Assembly (NCBI RefSeq): GCF_943788075.1
Contig: NZ_CALSOW010000004.1
Coordinates: forward strand, 157,995-221,994
DNA length: 64,000 nucleotides
From: an uncultured Candidatus Pelagibacter sp.
Lineage (GTDB): Bacteria; Pseudomonadota; Alphaproteobacteria; Pelagibacterales; Pelagibacteraceae
Direction: 5' to 3'
Shown here: one piece after another, positions 57,575-64,000 of the stretch
How the letters are laid out: the number at the start of each line of letters is the position of its first letter
Numbering within the stretch: the stretch's first letter is position 1
Notes under the pieces: model-generated
Database searches by the model: none
Told to the model about the DNA's origin: nothing
What the model saw: the letters and a program-made list of their open reading frames with translations, nothing else
Translations under genes and position numbers: made by a program

Positions 57575-58672
57575 TTGAAACTTTTATCTGAACTAAAACT
57601 TGGTAACTTAACATTAAAAAATAGAATTATTATGGCTCCGTTAACTAGAATGCGAGCTGGACAACCTGGAAATATTCCACAAGAATTAAACGCAACGTAT
57701 TACGCACAACGGGCAACAGCTGGTTTAATTTTATCAGAAGCAACTCAAATTTCACAACAAGGTCAGGGTTACCCTGCAACACCTGGTATTCATAGTAAAG
57801 AACAAATTGCTGGATGGCAAAATGTTACTAAAGTAGTTCATAATAAAGGTGGAAAAATTTTCTTACAACTTTGGCATGTAGGAAGAATTTCTCATACTTC
57901 ATATCAAGTAGATGGAAAATTACCCGTTGCCCCTTCTGCAATACCTGCAAAAAATAGTGAAACCTATACTGCTGATTGGCAGCCTACTGAAATTTTAACT
58001 CCAAGAGCATTGGAGATTTCAGAGGTAAAAGACATTGTTAATGATTTCAAGCAAGCTGCTCTAAATGCTAAAGAAGCAAACTTTGACGGTGTTGAGATTC
58101 ATATGGCTAATGGATATTTATTAGACCAATTTTTACAAGATGGCAGTAATCAAAGAACAGATGAATATGGTGGAAGTGTTGCTAATAGAATGAAGTTTCC
58201 TCTCGAAGTGTTGGACGCAGTGATTGGTGTTTGGGGTAAAGATCAAGTAGGTGTTCGTCTATCCCCTTATGGAACTTTTAATGGTGTAAGCGACAGTGAT
58301 CCTATGAATTTATTTGGTCAAGTAATTGAAGAATTTAATAAAAGAGGCATCGTCTATATTAACATGATCGAACCAAGAGCAACTACTGCTGGTGGTGATG
58401 ATAATGTAAATGATAAAGCAGTTTGTACTTCTGATTTATTCAGAGCTAAATTTAATGGAATGTTTATTTCATCAGGAGGCTATAAACCTGAAACTGCTGA
58501 GGTTGCTTTAAATGATAATAAAGCAGACGCCATTATGTTTGGTAGATGGTTTATTGCAAACCCTGATCTTCCAGAAAGAATTGCTAAAAAGGCAGAGCTC
58601 AATAAATACGATAGAGCTACTTTCTATGGTGGTGATGAAAAAGGTTATACTGACTACCCTTTTCTATCTTAG
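57575..58672 (+). CDS. Old Yellow Enzyme-type alkene reductase
   Basis: A 365-residue FMN TIM barrel: LKNRIIMAPLTRMRAG, WHVGRISH, and EIHMANGYLLDQFLQD with the His/Asn pair binding the substrate carbonyl, then FGRWFIANPDL. It reduces activated C=C bonds or nitro groups with NAD(P)H. The start is TTG at 57575; an ATG at 57543 opens another frame (MPKPLTKKNKL) that stops 3 codons before, which suggests a possible frameshift. Divergent from the DapA-family gene across 238 bp. Island cargo. Confidence 0.85.
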   Translation: MKLLSELKLGNLTLKNRIIMAPLTRMRAGQPGNIPQELNATYYAQRATAGLILSEATQISQQGQGYPATPGIHSKEQIAGWQNVTKVVHNKGGKIFLQLWHVGRISHTSYQVDGKLPVAPSAIPAKNSETYTADWQPTEILTPRALEISEVKDIVNDFKQAALNAKEANFDGVEIHMANGYLLDQFLQDGSNQRTDEYGGSVANRMKFPLEVLDAVIGVWGKDQVGVRLSPYGTFNGVSDSDPMNLFGQVIEEFNKRGIVYINMIEPRATTAGGDDNVNDKAVCTSDLFRAKFNGMFISSGGYKPETAEVALNDNKADAIMFGRWFIANPDLPERIAKKAELNKYDRATFYGGDEKGYTDYPFLS

Positions 58673-58732
58673 ATATTTTTAAATTTCTCCAATCATTTAA
58701 ACTCAGAACCACGATCCCTAAAAGTTTTTTCA

Positions 58733-59317
58733 TTAATAAGTAAACTCATACGGTATTTCAATGCTACCTATAAAATTTAAATCTTTATCTGCAACTATCA
58801 TGCCTCCTTGGTCTATTTTATAAGATGGAAAAATTGTTCTCATTAGAGTTCCGTGAGTAACTAAAATTAAATTATTAACTCCTTTATGTTTAGAGGATAA
58901 TTTAATAATTTTTTTTTTAAATTTTTTTTTATTACCCGTTAATCCTTTATCTATCTTAAATTTCCATCCAGCATACTTGGCTGTTTCCCAACATCTGCAA
59001 ACAGGGCTGGATAAAACTTTTTCAATTTTAATATCATTAGTAGAAAAAAATTCTCCCATCCTTGCCGATTGCTCTTTACCTTCTTGCAGAAGATTTCTTT
59101 GCGTAGAACAATCTTTTTGGTTGTACTCATTACCTTTTTTATCTATGTTTCCTTCAATTCCAGGGGCAAATGCGTGTCTAATTAAAACAATTTTACCACC
59201 TTCTTTTAAAGCCTTAAGTGCTTTATCTGGATTAGTTTCTATTGAAAAAGCAAATCCACTAAAAAATAAACTTATTGTGATAATGTATGAAATGATACTC
59301 TTAGTACGTGAATTCAT
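58733..59317 (-). CDS. Secreted histidine phosphatase, copy 1
   Basis: A 194-residue histidine-acid-phosphatase superfamily protein with a signal peptide (about 1-25, ending FAFS). The phosphate pocket is LIRHAFAPG with Arg47-His48, and the second catalytic His is in ILVTHGTLMRT. It shares long identical DNA blocks with the adjacent copy, and its start lies 16 bp inside that gene's 3' end. Periplasmic phosphatase role inferred. Island cargo. Confidence 0.8.
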   Translation of the reverse strand: MNSRTKSIISYIITISLFFSGFAFSIETNPDKALKALKEGGKIVLIRHAFAPGIEGNIDKKGNEYNQKDCSTQRNLLQEGKEQSARMGEFFSTNDIKIEKVLSSPVCRCWETAKYAGWKFKIDKGLTGNKKKFKKKIIKLSSKHKGVNNLILVTHGTLMRTIFPSYKIDQGGMIVADKDLNFIGSIEIPYEFTY

Positions 59318-59870
59318 AAGAGATTTCTATACTACCTATAAAATTTAAATCTTTATCTGCAACTACTATTTCTCCTGAGTCCACTTTAAACCATGGATAA
59401 AATTTTTTTATTAAATTCATATGAGTTATTAATAATAAATTTCCATCACCTTTGTATTTTGTGGCAAGTTTTTCTACTTTTGCTTTATTTTTTATATTTG
59501 ATGTTAATCTTTTGTCTATTTTATATTTCCATCCAGCATACTTGGCTGTTTCCCAACATCTGCAAACAGGGCTGGATAAAACTTTTTCAATTTTAATATC
59601 ATTAGTAGAAAAAAATTCTCCCATCCTTGCCGATTGCTCTTTACCTTCTTGCAGTAGATTTCTTTGCGTAGAGCAGTCTTTAATATTTCCACCTTCTTCT
59701 TTTTTTAAATCTTTGTTTCCTGGAATACCTGGGGCAAATGCGTGTCTAATTAAAACAATTTTACCACCTTCTTTTAAAGCCTTAAGTGCTTTATCTGGAT
59801 TTGTTTCAACAGAATAGCCTAACCCACCCCATAAGAAAGTAAGAATTATGATCCCTAATATTTTTTTCAT
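59301..59870 (-). CDS. Secreted histidine phosphatase, copy 2
   Basis: A 189-residue paralogue of the downstream gene with a signal peptide (about 1-20, ending GLGYS). The RHAFAPG pocket is at 42-48, and the second His is in LLITHMNLIKK. It is the upstream member of the tandem pair; the two overlap by 17 bp. The C-terminal part differs from copy 1 in the THxx segment, so specificity may differ. Island cargo. Confidence 0.8.
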   Translation of the reverse strand: MKKILGIIILTFLWGGLGYSVETNPDKALKALKEGGKIVLIRHAFAPGIPGNKDLKKEEGGNIKDCSTQRNLLQEGKEQSARMGEFFSTNDIKIEKVLSSPVCRCWETAKYAGWKYKIDKRLTSNIKNKAKVEKLATKYKGDGNLLLITHMNLIKKFYPWFKVDSGEIVVADKDLNFIGSIEISYEFTY

Positions 59871-59909
59871 AATCTAAGACTACCAAATCCTAAACATGAT
59901 GTATTTTTG

Positions 59910-59960
59910 CTAATGCTTAGAATAGAATTCAATTAATTCATCCAAGCTTGCAAAATCCAT
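59910..59960 (-). pseudogene. Possible gene remnant
   Basis: Within the 171-bp gap between phosphatase copy 2 and the integrase, a short reading MDFASLDELIEFYSKH-stop lies at 59910-59960. It overlaps, in another frame, a coding-like stretch NFSQLDYVRDIGLELGSS that ends at 59938. Together they look like the frameshifted C-terminus of a decayed island gene, but no family is recognised and chance cannot be excluded. Confidence 0.25.
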
Positions 59961-60041
59961 GCACTAGAACCAAGTTCTAAACCAATATCCCTCACATAGT
60001 CTAATTGACTAAAATTCAATACTAACCATGTGTCTATTTAC

Positions 60042-61025
60042 TTAGTTTGCTAATTTCTTAGACAAATGAGTAGCTTTAATATGAGTATAACGTTTTAAAA
60101 TACTCAAGTTTTTCCAACCACCTTGAGCTGATATTTCTGCAATACTCCAACCATTCATTGCACATCTGCTAGCAAAAGTATGACGTGTTGTATGAAATGA
60201 TTTTTTAACACCTGTCCAACGTTGCAACTGTGAATAAAAATGTTGGAAGTTATCGTTAGAGGGACAATTGATAACTCTACCATCAATATTAATTGGGAGC
60301 TTTCTCATCTCACTAATTACTCTAGGAGATAATCCTATAGATCTTGATGAACCATTTTTAGTTTCAAGCAATGTTGCAGTTGCATTAACAAAGTTAACAT
60401 TTTCTCTTCTAAGTTTAATAATCTCCCCTCTCCTCATTCCACAATCAACCCCAAGCATAATTGCTAACTTTAACCAATTAGCTTTTGATCTTTCAGCCTT
60501 TGTTAATAAAAGTTTTTCTTCTTCTGGTTCAATTATATCTGCTTTGAACTCAGGTTCTTTTAATCTCTTTATAAAGTCACAAGGATTACTTGGAAGATAA
60601 ATTCCAAGCATCGTTCTAGCATGTTTAATTGCAACAGATATGAGCGTTATATATTTGTTTGTGGTGCTTGGATTATAAATCAACAAACACTGATCTTGGA
60701 ACTTTCTAATCTGCATTGGTGTTAACTTTGCAAGTTTTAGTTTAGCTATAGGTTGCCTGCATAGCTTATCTATTTTATATTTTTCTTGTGAATGACCTAA
60801 CTTTGTAACCGTTACATCTCTATAATAAGTTTGCATCAGTTCACTTAAAGTTATTGTGTTTGCTTGAGATAGATCTTCATACAAACCTTTTTCAATTTGA
60901 GTTTCAGTTTCCCTTGCCCACTTATGAGCATCCTCTTTTTGAATAAATGTTTTTGAAATTGTTTTGTTATTATATCTTCTAACTCTAACTTCCCATTTGC
61001 CCATTCTTCTTCTAAACGTTGCCAT
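60042..61025 (-). CDS. Tyrosine recombinase / integrase
   Basis: A 327-residue phage-type integrase with an N-terminal Arm/SAM-like region (KWEVRVRRYNNKTISKTF) and a C-terminal catalytic domain. Catalytic residues: Arg198 (GMRRGEI), His278 and Arg281 (HTTRHTF), Trp304 at the box-III position (QGGW) and nucleophile Tyr313 (KRYTH). All essential residues are intact. It starts 42 bp from the attachment repeat and reads away from it, the usual island arrangement. Confidence 0.93.
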   Translation of the reverse strand: MATFRRRMGKWEVRVRRYNNKTISKTFIQKEDAHKWARETETQIEKGLYEDLSQANTITLSELMQTYYRDVTVTKLGHSQEKYKIDKLCRQPIAKLKLAKLTPMQIRKFQDQCLLIYNPSTTNKYITLISVAIKHARTMLGIYLPSNPCDFIKRLKEPEFKADIIEPEEEKLLLTKAERSKANWLKLAIMLGVDCGMRRGEIIKLRRENVNFVNATATLLETKNGSSRSIGLSPRVISEMRKLPINIDGRVINCPSNDNFQHFYSQLQRWTGVKKSFHTTRHTFASRCAMNGWSIAEISAQGGWKNLSILKRYTHIKATHLSKKLAN

Positions 61026-61067
61026 TTAATTACCTCATTGGAGCATGAGTGGAGCAATTGATATTTG

Positions 61068-61146
61068 AAAATGTTCAACCTTAAATAAGGCTTGATTTTT
61101 GGTAGCGGGAAGTGGGATCGAACCACTGACCTCAGGCTTATGAGTC
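61068..61146. repeat. Attachment repeat, proximal copy
   Basis: Direct repeat of 54661-54739, two substitutions apart, at a constant offset of 6,407 bp. It includes the tRNA 3' half, CCA end and 32 bp of flank. This copy completes the functional tRNA. The two substitutions lie outside the tRNA itself, so tRNA function was conserved on insertion. Confidence 0.88.
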
Positions 61147-61176
61147 CTGCGCTCTAACCAACTGAGCTACCCCGCC
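61100..61176 (-). tRNA. tRNA-Met (CAU), elongator type
   Basis: A 77-nt cloverleaf on the minus strand beginning GGCGGGGTAGCTCAGTTGG and ending CGCTACCA with encoded CCA. The anticodon CAU is at 61140-61142. The 5' GGCGGGGTAGC and 3' CCGCTACCA resemble alphaproteobacterial elongator tRNA-Met. The acceptor first pair is G-U and the A31/G39 anticodon-stem pair is non-canonical. tRNA-Ile2 (lysidine-modified CAU) is a less likely alternative. It is the island integration site. Confidence 0.88.
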
Positions 61177-61192
61177 AAATAATTCAATAAGG

Positions 61193-61220
61193 TTTATAAT
61201 AGAATTCTTTTATGTTTCAA
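61193..61220 (-). promoter_or_regulatory. tRNA-Met promoter
   Basis: On the minus strand TTGAAA (61215-61220) and TATAAA (61193-61198) are 16 bp apart, a good sigma-70 match. Transcription would start about 61186, roughly ten bases before the tRNA 5' end. It lies outside the island, so insertion did not change tRNA expression. Confidence 0.55.
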
Positions 61221-61262
61221 TAAACAATTTTAAATTTAGTAATTTAAAAAATTGAAAGCCAG

Positions 61263-61472
61263 TTAAACTGAGGAAAAAATACCTGCAAAACCAACTACTA
61301 GAAATAACAAAAATAAATAGGTTATCTTTTTTTTAAACTCATTTTTTTTTGTATGTCTAACTCTGTTTAACAGAATATTTATATCAGTAGTTTTAACTTT
61401 ATCGGATCTAATACTTTTATGTTCAATCTTTGAGACATCTAATAAGTTGATTTGTCTACTAGTTTTTTTCAT
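61263..61472 (-). CDS. Small single-pass membrane protein
   Basis: A 69-residue protein: a charged N-terminal half (many Lys, Arg, Asp) and one C-terminal hydrophobic segment at about 50-68 (ITYLFLLFLVVGFAGIFSS). That gives a tail-anchored topology with a cytosolic N-terminus. No family recognised. It stands between the tRNA and the dimethylglycine dehydrogenase-like gene, on the same strand as both. Confidence 0.5.
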   Translation of the reverse strand: MKKTSRQINLLDVSKIEHKSIRSDKVKTTDINILLNRVRHTKKNEFKKKITYLFLLFLVVGFAGIFSSV

Positions 61473-61534
61473 AACATGAATAATTAACTACCTATAATGG
61501 ACAAAGTCAAAATTTCAATTAAATATCTTTAAAA

Positions 61535-63964
61535 TTACTCTGTTTTAAGAGGTTTTAGGAGAATTTGAGCTTTATATTTTTTTTTTTCGATCTCTATATA
61601 AAGATCTCTACTAAATAATTCTTCATTAGTAAGTTTTGAATTTATGTAACCAAATGATAAGTTTTTATCATAGTTAAATGAATAATTCCCTGATGTAGTT
61701 TTTCCAATAATTTCATTTTCTAAATATATTGGCTCTTCATGCAATAGTAGTGGTTGTCCAGGTGTACTATCTTTTAAAATTAACATCACAAATCTTCTAT
61801 CTAATTTTTGGTTTTTAATTTCTAATAATTTTTCTTTTCCGATAAAATTAAATGATTTCTTGTAACTAATTGCAAAATTTAGTCCCGCTTGATATTGATT
61901 TTCTTCAGGAGAAATATCATGTCCCCAGTGTAAAAAACCACTTTCCATTCTCATTGTATCCATAGTATGAGCACCACAATGAATAAGACCAAAATTTTTT
62001 CCAGTTTCTACAACTAAATCGTATATTGCTTTTCCATTGTCTTTATTTATATAAAGTTCATAACCAAGCTCACCCACATAAGATAATCTTTGCGTCCAAA
62101 CCTTCAAAGATCCAATATCTATATTTTTTGAAGTACCAAATTTAAAACTTTCATTAGATAAATTTTCATTAGTAATTTTTGATAATAACTCTCTACTTTT
62201 GGGTCCAAAAATTCCTAGACAAATTAAATCGTCTGTTACATCTTCAAACTCAACATCTTTAGATAAATTTTTTAATATATGTGCTTTATCATGAGTTCTA
62301 ACGGCTGCTGAACTTATTATTCTAAAATGATTTTTATTAATACATACAACGGTTAAATCTGTTTCAATACCACCACCTTCATTAAGCATATGCGTATAGG
62401 TACATTTTCCAATATCATCTTTGATATTTGCGGTACACAGTCTTTGGAGTTCTTCATAAGCACCCTCACCCTTAATTTCATATTTTGAAAAAGGAGAAAG
62501 CTCAAAAAGACTAACATTTTTAATTGTATTTTTGCTTTCATGTTCAACTGATGGATACCAGTTTTGATAATTAAAACTATAATCGTATTCAGGTTTAATA
62601 CCATCTAATGCATACCACATAGGTCTTTCATATTCTCCTGATTGACCAAAACATGCACCAGCTTTTTTTAAATCTTCGTGGTAAGGAAGTAATTTTTGAT
62701 TTCTTGATGTTTTATGTTGTTTATATGGCCAATGCATTCCATATAAATCTCCTAATGTTTCAGTTACTCTATTCATTATAAATTTTTTTGATGAGTGAAA
62801 TTTTTGAAATCTTTTTATATCTAATGAATATAAATCCTCATTCATATAACCATTAATCATCCACTCTGCTGTTACTCTACCCGCACCTCCAGAGCTTGCA
62901 ATTCCAATACTATTAAATCCGCAACAAGTGTATAAATTACTAACCTCGGCAGTTTCTCCTAATAGATACTGGGTATCAGGTGTAAAAGACTCAGGTCCTG
63001 AAAAAAATTTTCTTATTCCAGCATTTTCTAATATTGGAAGTCTCTTAAATGATTTTTCCAAATAAGGTTCGAAATGATCAAAATCATCTGGGAACTCTCC
63101 AAAAGAAAAATCATTGGGCACTATTCCTTTTTCTTTAAATGCATTTTTTGCACCTGGTTCAAAAATACCAACTAGCATTTTACCAGCATCCTCTTTTAAA
63201 TATAAACAATCATTATAATCTCTAAGAACAGGTAAATTTTTTGGAAGATCTTTCATCGGTTCAGTTATTATGTAAAAATGTTCATTTGGATATAATGGTA
63301 CACTTACCCCTATATCTTCTCCAATTTGCCTAGACCACATTCCAGTTGCTAGGACCACATATTCACAATCAATCACGCCTTTTGACGTTTCTACTCCTGA
63401 TATTTTGTTATTTTTTACTAATATTTTAGTAACAGGAGTTTTTTCGAATATTTGAGCTCCTTCCATTCTAGCTGCTTTTGCCAAAACATTTGTAACCCCT
63501 ACTGGATCTGCCTGACCATCTTCAGGCATATAAACACCGCCTAAAATATTATCATCATTGATCACCGGATATAATTTTTTAATTTGTTGCTTATCTAAAA
63601 CTTCAACATTTACTCCAAAAAGCTGAGCGGAAGTTGCTTGTCTTAATAATTCTTGAAGTCTTTCTTTTGAACTGGCTACAGTAATAGCTCCATTTTGCTT
63701 AAGTCCAGTTGATAACTCAGTTTTTTTTTCAAGTTCCTTGTATAAATTAAGTGAATACTTTCTAAGTTTTGTAATGGTAGCAGTTGCACCAAGCTGTCCT
63801 ACTAAACCTGCTGCATGCCATGTGGTTCCTGAAGTTAACTGATCTCTTTCAAGTAAAACAGTATCCTTCCATCCAAATTTTGCTAAATGGTAAGCTACTG
63901 AGCAACCTGCTACACCTCCACCAATCACAACAACTTTAGTGTTGTTTGGTAAAGCTTTTTTCAT
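61535..63964 (-). CDS. Dimethylglycine/sarcosine dehydrogenase-like protein
   Basis: An 809-residue fusion. The N-terminal DAO domain has VVVIGGGVAGCSVAYHLA (11-28) and His50 in GTTWHAAGL, the position used for covalent FAD attachment in DMGDH. From about residue 420 a GcvT-like domain follows (LSYVGELGYELYI, ESGFLHWGHDISPEENQ), which passes formaldehyde to tetrahydrofolate. It would demethylate N-methyl glycines derived from glycine betaine; sarcosine or another N-methyl amine cannot be excluded. Length fits the family. Confidence 0.88.
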   Translation of the reverse strand: MKKALPNNTKVVVIGGGVAGCSVAYHLAKFGWKDTVLLERDQLTSGTTWHAAGLVGQLGATATITKLRKYSLNLYKELEKKTELSTGLKQNGAITVASSKERLQELLRQATSAQLFGVNVEVLDKQQIKKLYPVINDDNILGGVYMPEDGQADPVGVTNVLAKAARMEGAQIFEKTPVTKILVKNNKISGVETSKGVIDCEYVVLATGMWSRQIGEDIGVSVPLYPNEHFYIITEPMKDLPKNLPVLRDYNDCLYLKEDAGKMLVGIFEPGAKNAFKEKGIVPNDFSFGEFPDDFDHFEPYLEKSFKRLPILENAGIRKFFSGPESFTPDTQYLLGETAEVSNLYTCCGFNSIGIASSGGAGRVTAEWMINGYMNEDLYSLDIKRFQKFHSSKKFIMNRVTETLGDLYGMHWPYKQHKTSRNQKLLPYHEDLKKAGACFGQSGEYERPMWYALDGIKPEYDYSFNYQNWYPSVEHESKNTIKNVSLFELSPFSKYEIKGEGAYEELQRLCTANIKDDIGKCTYTHMLNEGGGIETDLTVVCINKNHFRIISSAAVRTHDKAHILKNLSKDVEFEDVTDDLICLGIFGPKSRELLSKITNENLSNESFKFGTSKNIDIGSLKVWTQRLSYVGELGYELYINKDNGKAIYDLVVETGKNFGLIHCGAHTMDTMRMESGFLHWGHDISPEENQYQAGLNFAISYKKSFNFIGKEKLLEIKNQKLDRRFVMLILKDSTPGQPLLLHEEPIYLENEIIGKTTSGNYSFNYDKNLSFGYINSKLTNEELFSRDLYIEIEKKKYKAQILLKPLKTE

Positions 63965-63968
63965 TTAA

Positions 63969-64000
63969 TTAGATTTTGATTGCCTCTTCAGGTGCAACAT
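63969..64000 (-). CDS. C-terminal end of an upstream gene (partial)
   Basis: The last nine codons of a minus-strand reading (VAPEEAIKI then TAA at 63969-63971) run off the window edge, 4 bp upstream of the dehydrogenase start. Too short to identify; close spacing suggests it is co-transcribed with the dehydrogenase gene. Confidence 0.3.
   Translation of the reverse strand, partial: VAPEEAIKI

Larger units (their letters stand above)
54661..61146. mobile_element. Genomic island integrated in tRNA-Met gene
   Basis: The 6.5-kb segment is bounded by 79-bp direct repeats (54661-54739 and 61068-61146) that contain the 3' part of tRNA-Met(CAU) and its flank. An integrase gene starts 42 bp inside the right-hand repeat, next to the intact tRNA. 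Inside are a FAD oxidase, a DapA-family lyase, an OYE, two paralogous phosphatases and gene remnants. None is a replication, conjugation or phage structural gene, so it is an integrative cargo island, perhaps no longer self-mobile. Confidence 0.85.

Noticed and set aside
55082..61025. Prophage or defence island
   Set aside because: No capsid, terminase, restriction, toxin-antitoxin or nuclease gene is present; all cargo is metabolic apart from the integrase.

Overview
The window is a very AT-rich, tightly packed bacterial chromosome segment that I read as SAR11 / Pelagibacterales (Alphaproteobacteria). Reasons: short intergenic gaps, many 1-8 bp start/stop overlaps, a fused AdoMet decarboxylase-spermidine synthase, a methylcitrate operon, a dimethylglycine-dehydrogenase-like gene, TTT and DMT transporters, and alphaproteobacterial-type RpoZ and citramalate synthase. 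This lineage call is inference from gene content, not from a marker tree.

Layout. 1-2.2 kb (minus): lytic-transglycosylase-like lipoprotein, a small unknown, gamma-glutamylcyclotransferase, CinA-like protein. 2.2-9.5 kb (plus): one chain sfsA-map-purB-purC-purS-purQ-purL-bolA-grxD; purC through purL carry about 12 apparent frameshifts while both neighbours are clean. 9.5-12.7 kb (minus): a repeat-rich autotransporter with a discoidin-like head. 12.8-21.8 kb (minus): rpsD, trmJ-like, cimA, cysS, nadE, class II DAHP synthase, glmS and a GlmU reduced to its acetyltransferase half. 21.9-26.1 kb (plus): gph and the prpD-prpB-prpC methylcitrate cycle. 26.1-29.7 kb (minus): methyltransferase, nrdB, nrdA with candidate NrdR boxes. 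29.9-42.3 kb: phosphohexomutase, HIT protein, TauE-type exporter, dusA, rpoZ, MFS, small oxidoreductases, gamma-carbonic-anhydrase-like protein, a glycosyltransferase and two DMT permeases.

42.3-47.1 kb: a tripartite tricarboxylate transporter (TctCBA) divergent from an IclR regulator and an AbrB-type membrane protein; two 17-bp palindromes lie between them. 47.1-49.4 kb: GT9, DUF6165, DMT. 49.4-52.4 kb (minus): a polar-amino-acid-type ABC importer (binding protein plus two permeases) ending in a PhyH dioxygenase with no ATPase gene; a perfect 12-bp hairpin separates the binding protein from the permeases. 52.5-54.7 kb: speD-speE fusion, MTA nucleosidase and apt, which together make spermidine and salvage its by-product.

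54.66-61.15 kb is a genomic island in the 3' half of a tRNA-Met(CAU) gene. It has 79-bp direct repeats at both ends, a tyrosine integrase next to the intact tRNA, and metabolic cargo: a FAD amine/amino-acid oxidase, a DapA-family lyase, an Old Yellow Enzyme and two tandem secreted histidine phosphatases. The window closes with a small membrane protein and a dimethylglycine/sarcosine-dehydrogenase-like gene.

The most interesting items are the tRNA island with its oxidase/lyase cargo, the ATPase-less ABC-dioxygenase operon with its intercistronic hairpin, and the twin-palindrome IclR operator. The frameshifts most likely reflect base-level sequence error, because reading frames, gene overlaps and active-site motifs continue across them, but this cannot be proved here.
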